A stretch of DNA of 64,000 bases, taken from contig OY756968.1 in NCBI GenBank assembly GCA_963580455.1, positions 23,033,996 through 23,097,995 of the forward strand, read 5' to 3'. Position 1 is the first letter of the stretch; every line of letters begins with the position of its first letter. Origin of the DNA: Euonymus europaeus. Lineage: Eukaryota; Streptophyta; Magnoliopsida; Celastrales; Celastraceae. Position numbers and translations under genes: made by a program. Below, piece by piece: positions 1 to 11,300 of this stretch. A model generated the notes under the pieces. That model worked only from the letters and a program-made list of their open reading frames with translations, did not search any database and was not told the DNA's origin.

Positions 1-54
1 ACAACTTCTAAAAGAAGAAATAATCAGATGAAGATATGTGAGAGGAATACTTAC

Positions 55-357
55 ATATGTGTTGAGTTGCCTTACAAAGCTTGAGAAGTTATTGTGCTTA
101 AAGAATCTTGGAAGAAGATGAGTAGAGAAGGAGATAGGATCCCATACAACAAAGCTGCTACCTCCTCTGCTCCAGGAGACTGTGTGATTGATACTTGGGT
201 CATCGACCATGTCGTACGTTTTCGTCAGAAATGGTGGTGGACCTGTGTCGTGTAAGCCCTCCATTGGCTGAGGTAGATTCACCATCACTGGATCATCGCC
301 GGATTGCGATGAGCTTGATCCTGGGTACTCCTCCTTCACTTGATAAAATGGGTCCAT
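55..357 (-). CDS. Class A heat-shock transcription factor, first coding exon (partial gene)
   Basis: The minus strand from ATG 357-355 to 55 gives 101 codons ending at a donor (TAT|GTAAGT). The protein starts [17 protein letters not shown], has the [17 protein letters not shown] motif, then the heat-shock factor DNA-binding domain (about residues 39-101) with [14 protein letters not shown] and [16 protein letters not shown]. The exon stops exactly where plant Hsf genes carry their conserved intron inside the DNA-binding domain. The rest of the gene (GFRKVDP-type end of the domain, HR-A/B oligomerisation region, activation motifs) lies beyond the left edge. The family binds heat-shock elements in the nucleus as trimers. 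The VKEEYP start and MEGLHD motif suggest subclass A2, A6 or A7. Family assignment is firm; subclass is inferred. Confidence 0.93.
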
Positions 358-886
358 TGCCTGAAATTGAACAGGAAATCGTGATTCAATCGTAGCCTAA
401 TCACAGGTCAATGCATAAGAAACCCAGAAAATGTCTGATTCTGATTGAAACTTTTGAATTCAAAAACTATGCCAAAACCAGAAGAACAGAGAACTAGGCG
501 TCTGCAGATTTTTTTTCTCAAATCAAACTCAATTGTGGTGTCAAAGGATAATATTTGGAAAACCCAAAAAGATTTTGATTGGAAACTGTGACTTCGAATG
601 CAGCTTTACTCGAAGAGAAGCTGTGGTGATCCTGCAACTATACCTGAAGAAAAAGCTCAGAGAGAACAGATAATGCCCGAACTAGATAACAGCTACACAA
701 TACTTGTTGGCAGCGAAGGGGACATTGACGGGCGTAGATATTTTCTCTTCACAACGAATTTATACACCAGTAAGTTTTCTTCTTCCTGGAAATGTCGTTT
801 ATGCCGTTATAAAGCTAAGAAGACAGAGAAATGGTAGTGGAAGGTTTTGGATAAACATAACTGTGTTTATTGTTAATACCAATTTC

Positions 887-899
887 GAAAGTTCTAGAG
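887..899. promoter_or_regulatory. Heat-shock element, proximal, upstream of the HSF gene
   Basis: GAAAGTTCTAGAG has the alternating GAAnnTTCnnGAn spacing of a heat-shock element, with one mismatch in the third unit. A further TTC lies directly before it at 884-886. It is about 530 bp upstream of the minus-strand HSF start codon. It fits heat induction or autoregulation by Hsf proteins, which is common for A2/A6/A7 genes. Confidence 0.6.
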
Positions 900-1086
900 T
901 TCTTGGAGGAAACTTCGCATTTTTTTGTTTATTTATTGAAATTTGTAAATAGTTTAAGAACTTTCTTTAGTTTTGTTTTTTTTTAGAACTTTCTTTAGTT
1001 AGTAAGTGTGACTGTGCGCGTATGTGAGTTGGGTGTGCGTCAGTGCTTGTGTCAGATGGAGCAAGGGTGGTCCCAAACTCCCGATG

Positions 1087-1099
1087 GAAAGTTCTGGAA
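1087..1099. promoter_or_regulatory. Heat-shock element, perfect three-unit, upstream of the HSF gene
   Basis: GAAAGTTCTGGAA is a perfect GAAnnTTCnnGAA trimer site, about 730 bp upstream of the HSF start codon at 357. It shares GAAAGTTCT with the site at 887. Two such sites in one promoter are unlikely by chance and support heat-inducible expression of the minus-strand gene. The distance suggests a long or intron-containing 5' leader, which was not resolved. Confidence 0.7.
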
Positions 1100-2270
1100 C
1101 TTCCAAGGATATGGATGGTATATTGGCATGGTGGTGGTGTGGTGTGGCCCCAATAATGGCTTATAAAATTCAGAAAAATAATTTAAAATTCAAAACAATG
1201 GGCTATTGATTTCTACTTTCTAAGTTTAGAAATATTCGAAGTGATTGAATGATTGTGGCGGACGGACCCACTTTTAAGTTACTATTAACTACTTAATTGA
1301 ACTAAATCCACAAAAATTACAGCATCTGCTGGGCGTAAATAATATTTACTGTTTAATTTCTTTTATCCAAACCGATAACTTATTAATCTTATTGTTAAGG
1401 TCCAATACGATTTCGAAACGTATTCTGTAGACTGCCATGTGGCGCCCATAGTGGGGTGGACGGACGTGCAATCCTGATTGGCCAACAAGCGATTAAAGTT
1501 GGTGCTCTAGAATATCACGCCCGCCCTTCTTCCGCCCAATATCCATGCAAGTTGGCTTATTTTATAATTTATACAGGATAAGGTTACTGTTGTACTGTTT
1601 TTTTTAATGGTTCTTAAATAATTTATTCATTCAAAAGGCACGAATATCTACAAGTTGCCAATTAAATAAACCATGTTGTGAGCTTCTACAAGGTTCCCGA
1701 ATGTACTAGATATTTTTAGAATTAGTAAACTAATTTATTTTCACAGTTGGGGCTATCCACTATTGACTGTTGTTATGCAACCAACAAGGTTCGGTACTTG
1801 GGTTATATCATATTTTTAGGATAATTAAGTTGCCGGGAGAAATATTTTCAGCGATTTAACATGTGATTATTGCCAGAATATCAAAGAAACTGAAGCTATT
1901 GATTGCCTCGTACCTTGCCGATGTATGGTTTCTTCACCAATCATTTGGACCCACGTAATAATATTACCCATCCTTTTTTTTACCTGTTTGGACCCGTGTA
2001 TACTTTTATAGGGACGGACCCAACGGGTTGACTATTTATCTAGTCAATTCAAGTTCAAAAAAATTGGTCACAATGGAAAAGTTGTGATGAAAGTATGAAA
2101 GGAGAGTTAGGTCTCTTACTTGGTGCAATTGCCCACAGCTTGTGCTTGTCGGAAAATAATAAACCAAAAGATGATACACGTGCCACATTAAATCAGGAGA
2201 GACACATGATAAAGATACATTGAAATCTAAAAAACTTAAATTAAAATGGTTAATGTTTATTATGTATTAT
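1100..2270. other. Intergenic, no gene recognised
   Basis: AT-rich DNA distal to the HSF promoter with only short chance reading frames. A moderately GC-rich patch at about 1436-1550 holds CCAAT-like and CTAGAA motifs and could belong to the HSF promoter. No coding family was recognised. Confidence 0.5.
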
Positions 2271-2279
2271 GTCTCCTAA

Positions 2280-3160
2280 ACACACGTTATCATTATTTAT
2301 GATTTTATTTTGTATTGATCACTCGGACAATTTTGTTCAAAACGGGACAGTTAAATTTGAGATTCATAAAACATGTGATCACCTAAAGATAGATCGTGTT
2401 TTATTTTCATCACCTAAAGATGAAATGTTTCAACTTCATCACTCAATTTATGATTTTGTTTTAACCACTCGAGCAGTCAAACTTGCGTTGACCATTAAAC
2501 ATCTGTCAAATTTCGCCTACGTATAGATGTTAAATGATGACTAAATTAACATATGTTAGGTGTTTATGTTTGATTCTCCTAAAGTATTTGTTAAATGATG
2601 ACTAAATTAACATATGTTAGGTGTTTGTGTTTGATTATCCTAAAGTATTGGTTAGGTTTTGTGTTTTGAAATGTTTCAAGTGAAGTATGATGAATTTCAT
2701 TCGTATAGCTTATAAATTATTTACGTGGGAGTGAAATGAGAGAGATGGGGGAGAAAGGATATTAGGGTTTTCTTGGGTCCGTCTTTTTCTAGGACACCTA
2801 ACAGACGTTAGTCTAATCACCATTTAACATGTACACATAAATGAAATTCAACAAATGGTTAACGGTCAACGCAAATTTGACTGTCCGATTTTGGGCAAAA
2901 TTGTATGAGTTATCAATACGGAACAAAATCATAAATTAAATGATGAAGTTGAAACGTTTCATTTTTAAATGACGAAAATGAAACATGATATCTTTGGGTG
3001 ACCATATATTCTATTAATCTCAAGTTTGAATGCTCGATTTTGGGCAAAACTGTCTGAGTGATCAATGTGAAACAAAATCAGAAGTTGAGTGATGAAGTTA
3101 AAACATTTAATCTTCGAGTGATGAAAGTGAAACATGATCCATATTTAGTGATTGCATGTT
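2280..3160. repeat. Foldback repeat block, probable decayed DNA transposon
   Basis: The left arm (about 2310-2500, with runs such as CATCACCTAAAGATGAAATG and ATGATTTTGTT) returns in inverted orientation at about 2860-3000. It returns again, as a second direct copy of that inverted arm, at about 3020-3150. Shared inverted words include AACAAAATCAT, TTGAAACGTTTCAT and GTCAACGCAAATTTGACTG. The arms flank a 61-bp tandem duplication. Long, imperfect, partly duplicated arms suggest a Mutator-like foldback element. No clean ends or target duplication were identified. Confidence 0.55.
2528..2649. repeat. 61-bp tandem duplication
   Basis: Two head-to-tail copies, 2528-2588 and 2589-2649, begin TGTTAAATGATGACTAAATT and end CTAAAGTATT. 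Only about two bases differ, so the duplication is young relative to the foldback block around it. Confidence 0.9.
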
Positions 3161-3219
3161 TTATTAACCCGCCATAGCACCTGTTGACTAAATTTCTAAA
3201 TCTCACACTACAAGAAATT

Positions 3220-3690
3220 CACTAATTACCGACGGACTTTTCCGTCGGCAAACTAATAATTTTCGTCGGTAAAAATTGTTACCAACGGAATTCCGACCAA
3301 CAAAATTTCGTCGGTAAAGAGATCGTAGCTGAATATTTACCGACGGATTTTCTTTTCCGTCGGTAAATACCAACCGTATTACGGTCGGTAATAAAAAAAT
3401 TCGATTTTTTTATAAAAAAATTCTGTCGGTAAACCGTCGGTATAAAAAAATTATTAATTATTAAAATTTTAAAATCCGTCTGTACTCCGTCGGTATAATT
3501 AAAATAAATAATTATTAAAATTTTAAAATCCGTCGGTAATCCTTCGATATAATTAAAATTAATAATTATTAAAATTTTAAATGTCGTCGGTAATCCATCG
3601 GTATAATTTTTAATAATAATTAATATCCGTCGGTAATCCGTCGATATAATTTAAATTAGTAATCAATAAAAATTTAAAATTCGTCGGTAA
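3220..3690. repeat. Left subterminal repeat array of the CACTA element
   Basis: Many copies of CCGTCGGTAA or close variants, some paired as short palindromes (for example the pair around 3340-3365). They are interspersed with a repeated AT-rich spacer of roughly 55-65 bp (AATTATTAAAATTTTAAAA). Such arrays are the expected binding sites of a CACTA TNPA-type protein. Confidence 0.85.
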
Positions 3691-3930
3691 AAAGGAACTT
3701 TTTTCGCCAAAATAATGGGAAAATTGTTAAAACAAAACCTATAAGTAAAAAAACACAAAAATCATACATAAAACAAACTCAGAAATCACCGAATATATCA
3801 AATGTAATAAATAGTTCATCCATAATACAGAATCATCAAATATAATAAATAATACATCCATAACATGGAATGAAATATAACAAAATATCATAATAATACA
3901 AGTGCAAATAGTCATAAAATAAAAGGTCTA

Positions 3931-4353
3931 TCAACTGTCTCTTGCAGGGCTCTCGGCATCTAGTGGTGGTGAAGGAGGAGAGGGAAGACGAGAGGTCTGA
4001 AAGTATGCCCGCATCTGCCGCTGCATCTCTTCCATCTGCTGGCGCATCTCCTCCATCTCCTGGCGCACCTCCTGGCGAATCGAATCTTTCATCTGCTGCT
4101 TCATCTCCTCCATCCGCTGCTGCATATGCTCATCCTGCATCTCAGATGTAGGAAACTGTACAGAGGACCCACTCGTAGATGGATAGAAGATAGATGCTTG
4201 TGACCCAATGCCGTATACCCTCCTCTTCTTCTCCCCCCCGACAAACTGATAATAAAAGATCTCTCTCATCGATCGGGTGAGAGGAAGAAGATCCTGTCTC
4301 GAGCTGAGACAAAGACTGTCGAGTAGCCTCAACAGTCTCCTGTTAATATACAT
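3931..4353 (-). pseudogene. Transposase_24 (Ptta/En/Spm) C-terminal remnant
   Basis: An open minus-strand frame of about 140 codons inside the CACTA element. It contains VGGEKKRRVYGIGSQAS, a hallmark of plant Ptta/En/Spm proteins. A Gln/Met/Glu-rich coiled coil follows (repeated MEEMRQQMEEMQRQM-like heptads, residues about 75-120), then a Pro-rich tail. The domain's N-terminal part is absent and no catalytic transposase is present. It is probably a relic of the autonomous parent. Confidence 0.75.
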
Positions 4354-6899
4354 ACAAGAATTACTAAGGTTTCAATATTTTTTGAAAATTTCGACAGAGT
4401 CTCCCCTATTTTTTGAATACCAACCCGACTTGAAATAATTGAAAAATTGACCATCACTCATGGGAATGAATGAGATGTTCCTTACAACATACCATAACCT
4501 TTATAATTCTTAAAACTGGACCATCAACAACAACACCTAATTAATAAAAATACCTTCCCATTCAAAAGATAGATAGAAAGTAACTCATTAAGATATAATC
4601 CCAAACCAAAACAGCCAACATTTGCTTTACTAAAATCAGAAGCAACTCATAAAAATGCAGAAGCCATGTTGTTCTCAAAAAGCAGAAAGACCACTGCAGT
4701 GATGCTTATATTAGGTAATTAAAACAGACCCATTATATGGTAATCTAGCTTCTCTTGTCCCAAAACATCTCCCCACAAACCAACTGATAACACCCAATTC
4801 AATATCAAATCAAAATATGCATTTTCGACTAACAAAGATGTAGAAAGGATCAAACAAGTTAAATAGAATAGGGAAGAAAAATAAACTTAGCAGCAAAAAA
4901 TATATGAAACTACATCAAACAATAAAATGAATAACGCTTGAGGCAATCTTAAAAAATAAAACTAATTCCTAGAATCGCGAACTTGTTAAAAAAAACAAAA
5001 TAATCTAAAAATACTGGTAAAAGATTCACATAAATTAAAAGAGCAAATGACACCAATAACAAAACTGGTTTCAAAATAGACAGTTATATGAGAATGCTTA
5101 GCACTATCGTATTAATATGGTGAAAAAATACGATTGAAGGAGATGCATACCTGCGTGAACTTGGAGAATAGAGACAGAGATATGTTTTCTTCCTGCTTTT
5201 ACGAGGTGAGAGAAGCTTCGCCTCAAATTATTTCTCGAGTCATCACTCCATGTCTAGTTACCATTAAAGCATCAAATAAATTAAAAAATAAAAGCTTCTC
5301 CTCTATTTTGCCTAAAACAAACATGCAAAGAAACAAATAACTAAATATTTTAATTAACAAAGTTAATATATTTCATATTTTTTTCTTCTTATCCAACAAT
5401 TGAAAATGATAACTCTGGCCTCAAATATAAAAACCAACTGTATCTCTAAATAAAAAAGGTAAACCAACAGTACTGTTTCTCTTTCTTTTTTCTCTCAATT
5501 CACTAGATATGTCTCCTCTCTGTTTCTTGTCTTGAGCTGTCAAGAAGTCCAATATTTAACGGCTGGTGATTTTTCTTTCCATCCCAAAAACATCAAATAT
5601 TTCCAATACCATTTTTCCTACTCAACTCTCCCCATTCACAACCCTCTTTACCTTCTTTTGCAACTTCCATTTTCAGTTTTGTTTTGATTGTCTTTTAGGG
5701 ATCACCTTCCAGACACCAAAACTGATATAGAACAAAATCAAACATATGCCAATTCACAAGGAAAAATGGTGAAGAATTTTTTCCGAATCTTTCGAATAAA
5801 ACACTAGAATGGAATGGAAACAAATGCATGCATAATATGTAAACATAGATGGTTGTTAAGTGAAAAGTGATACATTAAAATATGTTGAACATGCAACTAA
5901 ATCATCACAATTAGCATCACCTAAATGGCATAACGATTATAGCATAAGAAATTATTACTTAATTTAAAGGAAAAACTACATAAAAAAAGCACCAGTAGTC
6001 CACTACCACTTTCTTTTAGAATGTAGTGATAAAATTCTTCAGCACCTAATACAAATGTGCGTGACATCAACTCTATAATAGCAGTACTCAATGCTAACTT
6101 TTTAATGTTTTATCAAAAGAGTGACAGAACGTTGGAATTTTCCTTTCAACTGTGAGCAAAAATAACTCATAGAATATGTAAAAAGGCATTGGAGTTGCAA
6201 GAAATAATACTACAACTGTAATTTTTTCATGAAAAGTTGCAAGAAACTCGGGTCATGACATAACTTGTGCAGCTCCAATTCACAAGCTCTGTCTCTTTAT
6301 GCCAATTTTCCGTTAATTCTAAGAACTGACAACTTTTTATGTGAACTGAAAAAGGCTTCATAGACACTAACAAGTTCAATACCTGCATAGACCCTAACAA
6401 ATTCAAGACTTGTATGCATCAACCGCATCATAGAAATCATGGGAATTAAGTACTTTGAAATCAAAACATTTACAAAAGCTAAGCAAAGTCCATCGAAATG
6501 AGCACTGAAAGATCTAAAAACAAGACCCATTTTAAATCTAGGGCAGAATCTATCTTAGAGGAGATGGCATAGCATCAGAAGTAAGAAGTACAGGAACAAA
6601 AAACAGACTAGTACCTCAATCGAAATCAAATATCCAAAGGAGAACCGGTGATTGTGCTTGTGAGAGACGGAGGAGCGTACGCAATCGTGGCTGTGAGAGG
6701 CAGTGCACGCCAGTGGGGGTGAAGGCGGAGGAAAAGGCGCGACAAGGGCTATTGAGGCGGAGGACAGTGACGCCAATGAAGGTGAAGGCGCGACGGTGCC
6801 GATTGAGGTGGAGGACAGTGACGGCAATGGGGTGAAGGCGTATTCAAAATTGCAAAGAAATTGCAAAGGCAACAAAAAAAGGAGAACTAGGGCTCTCAT

Positions 6900-7230
6900 T
6901 AATTAATTAAACGTTTCCGACGGAATTTTCAGTCGGCAAAGTAAAATATTAATAAAATAATCATAAAACACATATTACCGACGAAATATTTTCCGTCGGC
7001 AATATTAAAATATTTAAAAATTGAAATTTTATAAACATTTCTTTCATAATCCATAGCTAAATTTTCGCGCAACCTTCGGCGCGAAAATATACCGTCCGAA
7101 TAATCCGTCGGCAAAATTTCGTCGGTATTCGGTCGCTAATCGGACGGCATATCTTAGAATATCTACTCCGTCGACAATACGTCGGTAGTTACGGACGAAT
7201 ATTTTTCCGTCGGTAATTTCCGTCGGCAAT
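6900..7230. repeat. Right subterminal repeat array of the CACTA element
   Basis: CCGACGGAATTT, CCGTCGGCAA and related motifs are repeated about a dozen times in both orientations up to the right terminal repeat, mirroring the left array. Confidence 0.85.
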
Positions 7231-7808
7231 TTCGACTTTTCTTGTAGTGTCATATTTTGCTATAAAATTTTGTCGCCCAAAATGGATTATTTTTATAATC
7301 AAGTAACTTAGAAACAATTACAATTTATTTATAGAAAACAATTTAATTTATAGATAAGATTGAAAAGGGAAAAAGAAGAATAAGTGATACATATAGCATT
7401 GGTTGCAAATGTTGTCTAACAACAATAACTATTTTTTGCTTGGGACGTTTTTAAAATTTTAATTAATCATTGCACATGCATGGATGAAATTCATAAACAA
7501 AATAAACTGAAAAGAATTTTGATTTGTAAAATACACGCCGGGACCCTTTATGGCCATCCTGAAATTCATCACCGACTCAAGTGACGAAGACCCATAAACT
7601 AGAGTGCTTTATCTTCAAATGCGGATATGATCACTGTACGTCACCACGCTAGCTTGCTCTTACATGATGGATTCTCTTCAATTTCGTAAATTCCAAGCAA
7701 AGTAGAACTCGGCAGAAAAAAGATGCTTCTACCGTGAAAGAAGCTGGCGAATCTGCCGCTCTCTTCTTGAAATGAAAAATTGTGAAAAGATCGGTTAACA
7801 AGACGACG

Positions 7809-8301
7809 ATGCTGGTTCTCCGATCGTGGAAGGAGCTAGTCCTTTTAGGGTTGATCGTTATTTTGTTTCAAACAACGAATTGCAGCGGAGAGTCATCGAC
7901 GTGTTTGGCTGTCTACAAAGAAGGCGGTGCTCCTGCGGTCTTTCAATCCCCAAAATGCCCTCGCTGGAAGCTTCCGAATTACGCCTCCCGCCCTCGCACC
8001 TCTGCTCCCAGCCGGTGTCAATCGGCGACGCTTCAGGGTCGGAGGAAGTATCAGGAGGACCGTACTCTCTGCGCACTCGACATTCGCGTTCCCTTCCCTG
8101 GTATCTCAACTAATCCATATCTGCCTGTCGGTCTGCCTATGAGTGTATGAATTTGATTGTGTATAGCCCTGTTTATTTGGACTAGGTTTTGCAGAAACTG
8201 AATTGTCTAATTTTGACTCGTTAAGATCTAAACCTTGAATCAGTTGCGTTTGCATATGCAATAAAAATGTTGGCCCTATGGAGATTTGACGCTCGTGGTG
8301 T

Positions 8302-8345
<44 letters not shown>

Positions 8346-11300
8346 CGAGTCTTCAATTCAAGCAGTTAGGGTTTTGGATGTTGCTATAATTATAATTTTA
8401 GTGGCAAAAATTTAGTTTAAAAAATGTCACAGAGATGATTTTGAAAAAAGTTGCATATTTGTACTCTTTGAGATTTTAGACTTTCTATTGACCTTTTACA
8501 TGGAAGAAGATTTTTGCTACCTGAATATCATACAAACAGCTGTTCTGATAAAACACAGTTTGATCATGCTGCAGCTAAAATGGGGCTTAAGGAGGTTATG
8601 ATTGGACTTGTGGCTGTTTTTGATGGACATAATGGAGCTGAAGCTAGTGAGATGGCTTCGAGGCTATTGTTAGAATATTTTGGCGTACATACATATTTTC
8701 TTCTGGATGCAACATATTCTTTTCTATTAAAGAAATCCACAAGAAGATTCACAGCTCAAGGAGAACTGGATGTTCCTTTTATAATGCTTGACTGGGATGG
8801 AGAACTAGGCCAGCATGAGTTGAACCTTGAAAGGTTCTTTCGACTAATTTTTTCTTAATTTTTGTTTGAAGAAATGCATGGAATATATATGAATCATATT
8901 CTCACAATTTCGGTTGATTATAAGTTGCTTTATATACGAACCCCTTCTTTGGGCATTACTCAACTTGTTTGCTTCCCACCAAAATTAGAGGAAAGAAAAA
9001 TATGTGCACACATGCTAAAATAGTATCCTTGACTTGTTAGCATTGGCCGTTGTTTTTGCCTCATTGGCCGAATAAGTACTGATATAGCTTTTTCATGTTT
9101 CATTTACTATTATTACATCTAAGATATAAGCAGCAATATAGCTTTTTCATCTTCATATATTAAATAATCTATGACAACAGATTATGGCTTAACCATGAGA
9201 TTCTTGAAGCAAATTTTGTCTCAATCTGTCAAACCCATCCCAACAAATGCTTCTTCACATCATTATGAGACCAATAGTTTTCATTTAGCTTAAATTTACT
9301 GTAGATTGCTTTATTGAATACTAAATGCCTAAATCTGCATGATCAAAGTAGCTTAGCATTCAGGAATTAGTAGCCAAGTTGTACAGTCCACTTCTTTGAA
9401 TAGTTTTCTTGTTTTTTGGATGGGTTTATCAAAAATATGAATGTCAGTTGCGTTTTTCTTGTGCCTTTCTCGAATAATTATCATTTATATGAATATGCAA
9501 ACCATAAATCTTTGACAGGTTGAAGCTATTATTTCCTTCAAGTTCTGATGATTCTTTTCACTTGCAAATTTTGAAGCAAGCATTGTTGAGGGCAATCCAG
9601 GATGTTGATGTGACATTTTCTGAGGTATGTTCATTTAAATGCTTCTACTCATAGAACTATCATGTTACCCTTCTCTCCTTTTCCCTATGCTGAATGAAGT
9701 TGAATTGACTTTTTTGTTTTTAAAACATGAAGGAAGCATCCAGAAATAATTTGGATTCAGGTTCTACGGCCACTGTTATGCTAACAGCAGATGGTCAGAT
9801 TTTAGTTGCCAACATTGGAGACTCTAAGGCATTCTTGTGCTCTGAAAAATTTTATTCTCCTGCTGAGGCTGAAGGTCAGTACCTATGGCCTTCAGGGGAA
9901 GTATTCAACATTTCCAATGATTTGATGCATGACTTCTTTGCATTTTATGATTAGAATTGTGGGGAATGGAATGCAATATTCTTGCATTTCAACAGGGGAA
10001 TGGCAGTGGTTATTGACTCTAGTGTTTAACACATTGCAGAAGCTTTATTGAGGTTATACTGGAAGCAGAGGCGCAATGGTGCTGTTTCACGTAAAAGAGA
10101 TCGTGAAAAAATTAATTTTACCAACTCCAATGGGCTAACACATTATTTTGTTAAAGAATTGACAAGAGATCATCATCCTGATAGAGAAGATGAAAGATTT
10201 CGTGTGGAAACTGCTGGTGGTTATGTTCACGAATGGGGAGGTATACCCCGAGTTAATGGTCAGCTGGCTGTTTCACGGGCTATTGGTGATGTGCCCTTTA
10301 AAACGTGAGGTCCATAATTAATGGATATGCAATTTTAGTGCTTCCTTCATCAATTTGTTCCAATTATAATAACTAAAATCAAACATCAAATTTAATATTT
10401 CATTTTACATGTTGATCTCAGTTTGATTTCCAAGTTTACGATATATTTTGTCTTGAATTTTTTTTAACTGTCCAATATTGTATTTATTGATAATTTCATT
10501 GCTATTATATAATCTAATCTATTAACCAAGTATAGTACTTCTCAGTGATTTTTTTTTTGTCTTTTCCCTTTTTTCTTTGTGTATATCATGACTATCAGTT
10601 ATGGAGTTATATCAATTCCTGAGGTGACAGATTGGCAGCCTTTGACCATAAATGATAGCTATGCAGTGGCTGCAACTGATGGAGTGTTTGAAAAGCTAAG
10701 CTTGCAGGATGTTTGTGATGTACTATGGAAAGTCAGTCATGGGACCATGAGATCAGGGCTCTCCTCTTCCTGCGCATATTCTTTAGCTGACTGCATAGTA
10801 AACACTGCTTTTGAAAAAGGCAGTATGGACAATGTGGCTGTTGTTGTGGTTCCCTTGGGACCTCTTGGAATTTCTGAAACCATGCTGATGGAAACCTGTC
10901 TTGGAGAGGGTGATATAGATTGCCCAGCTAGTGCACTAAAGAAATTTATCTCTGGATGGTCAGGTATATCATTCTGCTAGAAACTTTTCACTAGGGCATG
11001 TCTGGAATTCATACCATAGGAATTCTGGATACTTATCATTTGTGATTAATGGTTCTAGAATGTGATTCCCCTTCTTATATCGTCTTTCTCAATTCTCATG
11101 ATCTTATCATAACATTGTCACTTAAGGGCCTTTTGAAAAGTTTTGAGTGTATAGTTGAATGGACCCCTTGCTTCTTACGAGTTGGTTTAAGAGAAACTAA
11201 TCTAAAGTTGTTTCAAGTGTCAGTAGTTTATTTCCTGACTTTTATTGAAATCTGAATATCCATTTTGCTTGCATAGACTCCTACTCAAACCAGATTAGTA

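Larger units (their letters stand above)
3206..7249. mobile_element. CACTA (En/Spm) transposon, non-autonomous, 4044 bp
   Basis: The element begins CACTACAAGAAATTC at 3206 and ends with the inverted complement TTTTCTTGTAGTG at 7249. It is flanked by the 3-bp target duplication TCA (3203-3205 and 7250-7252), as expected of CACTA elements. Both subterminal regions (about 3225-3690 and 6910-7230) are packed with CCGTCGGTAA motifs in both orientations, typical transposase-binding arrays. The interior has only one short coding remnant (3931-4353, minus) and AT-rich DNA, so transposition would need a transposase in trans. The element ends 560 bp before the start codon of the phosphatase-kinase gene and may affect its promoter. 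Confidence 0.95.

Noticed and set aside
7858..8113. Three overlapping frames over exon 1 of the phosphatase-kinase gene
   Set aside because: Shadows of a GC-rich exon. The chosen frame alone leads into the PP2C domain with correct splice phase.
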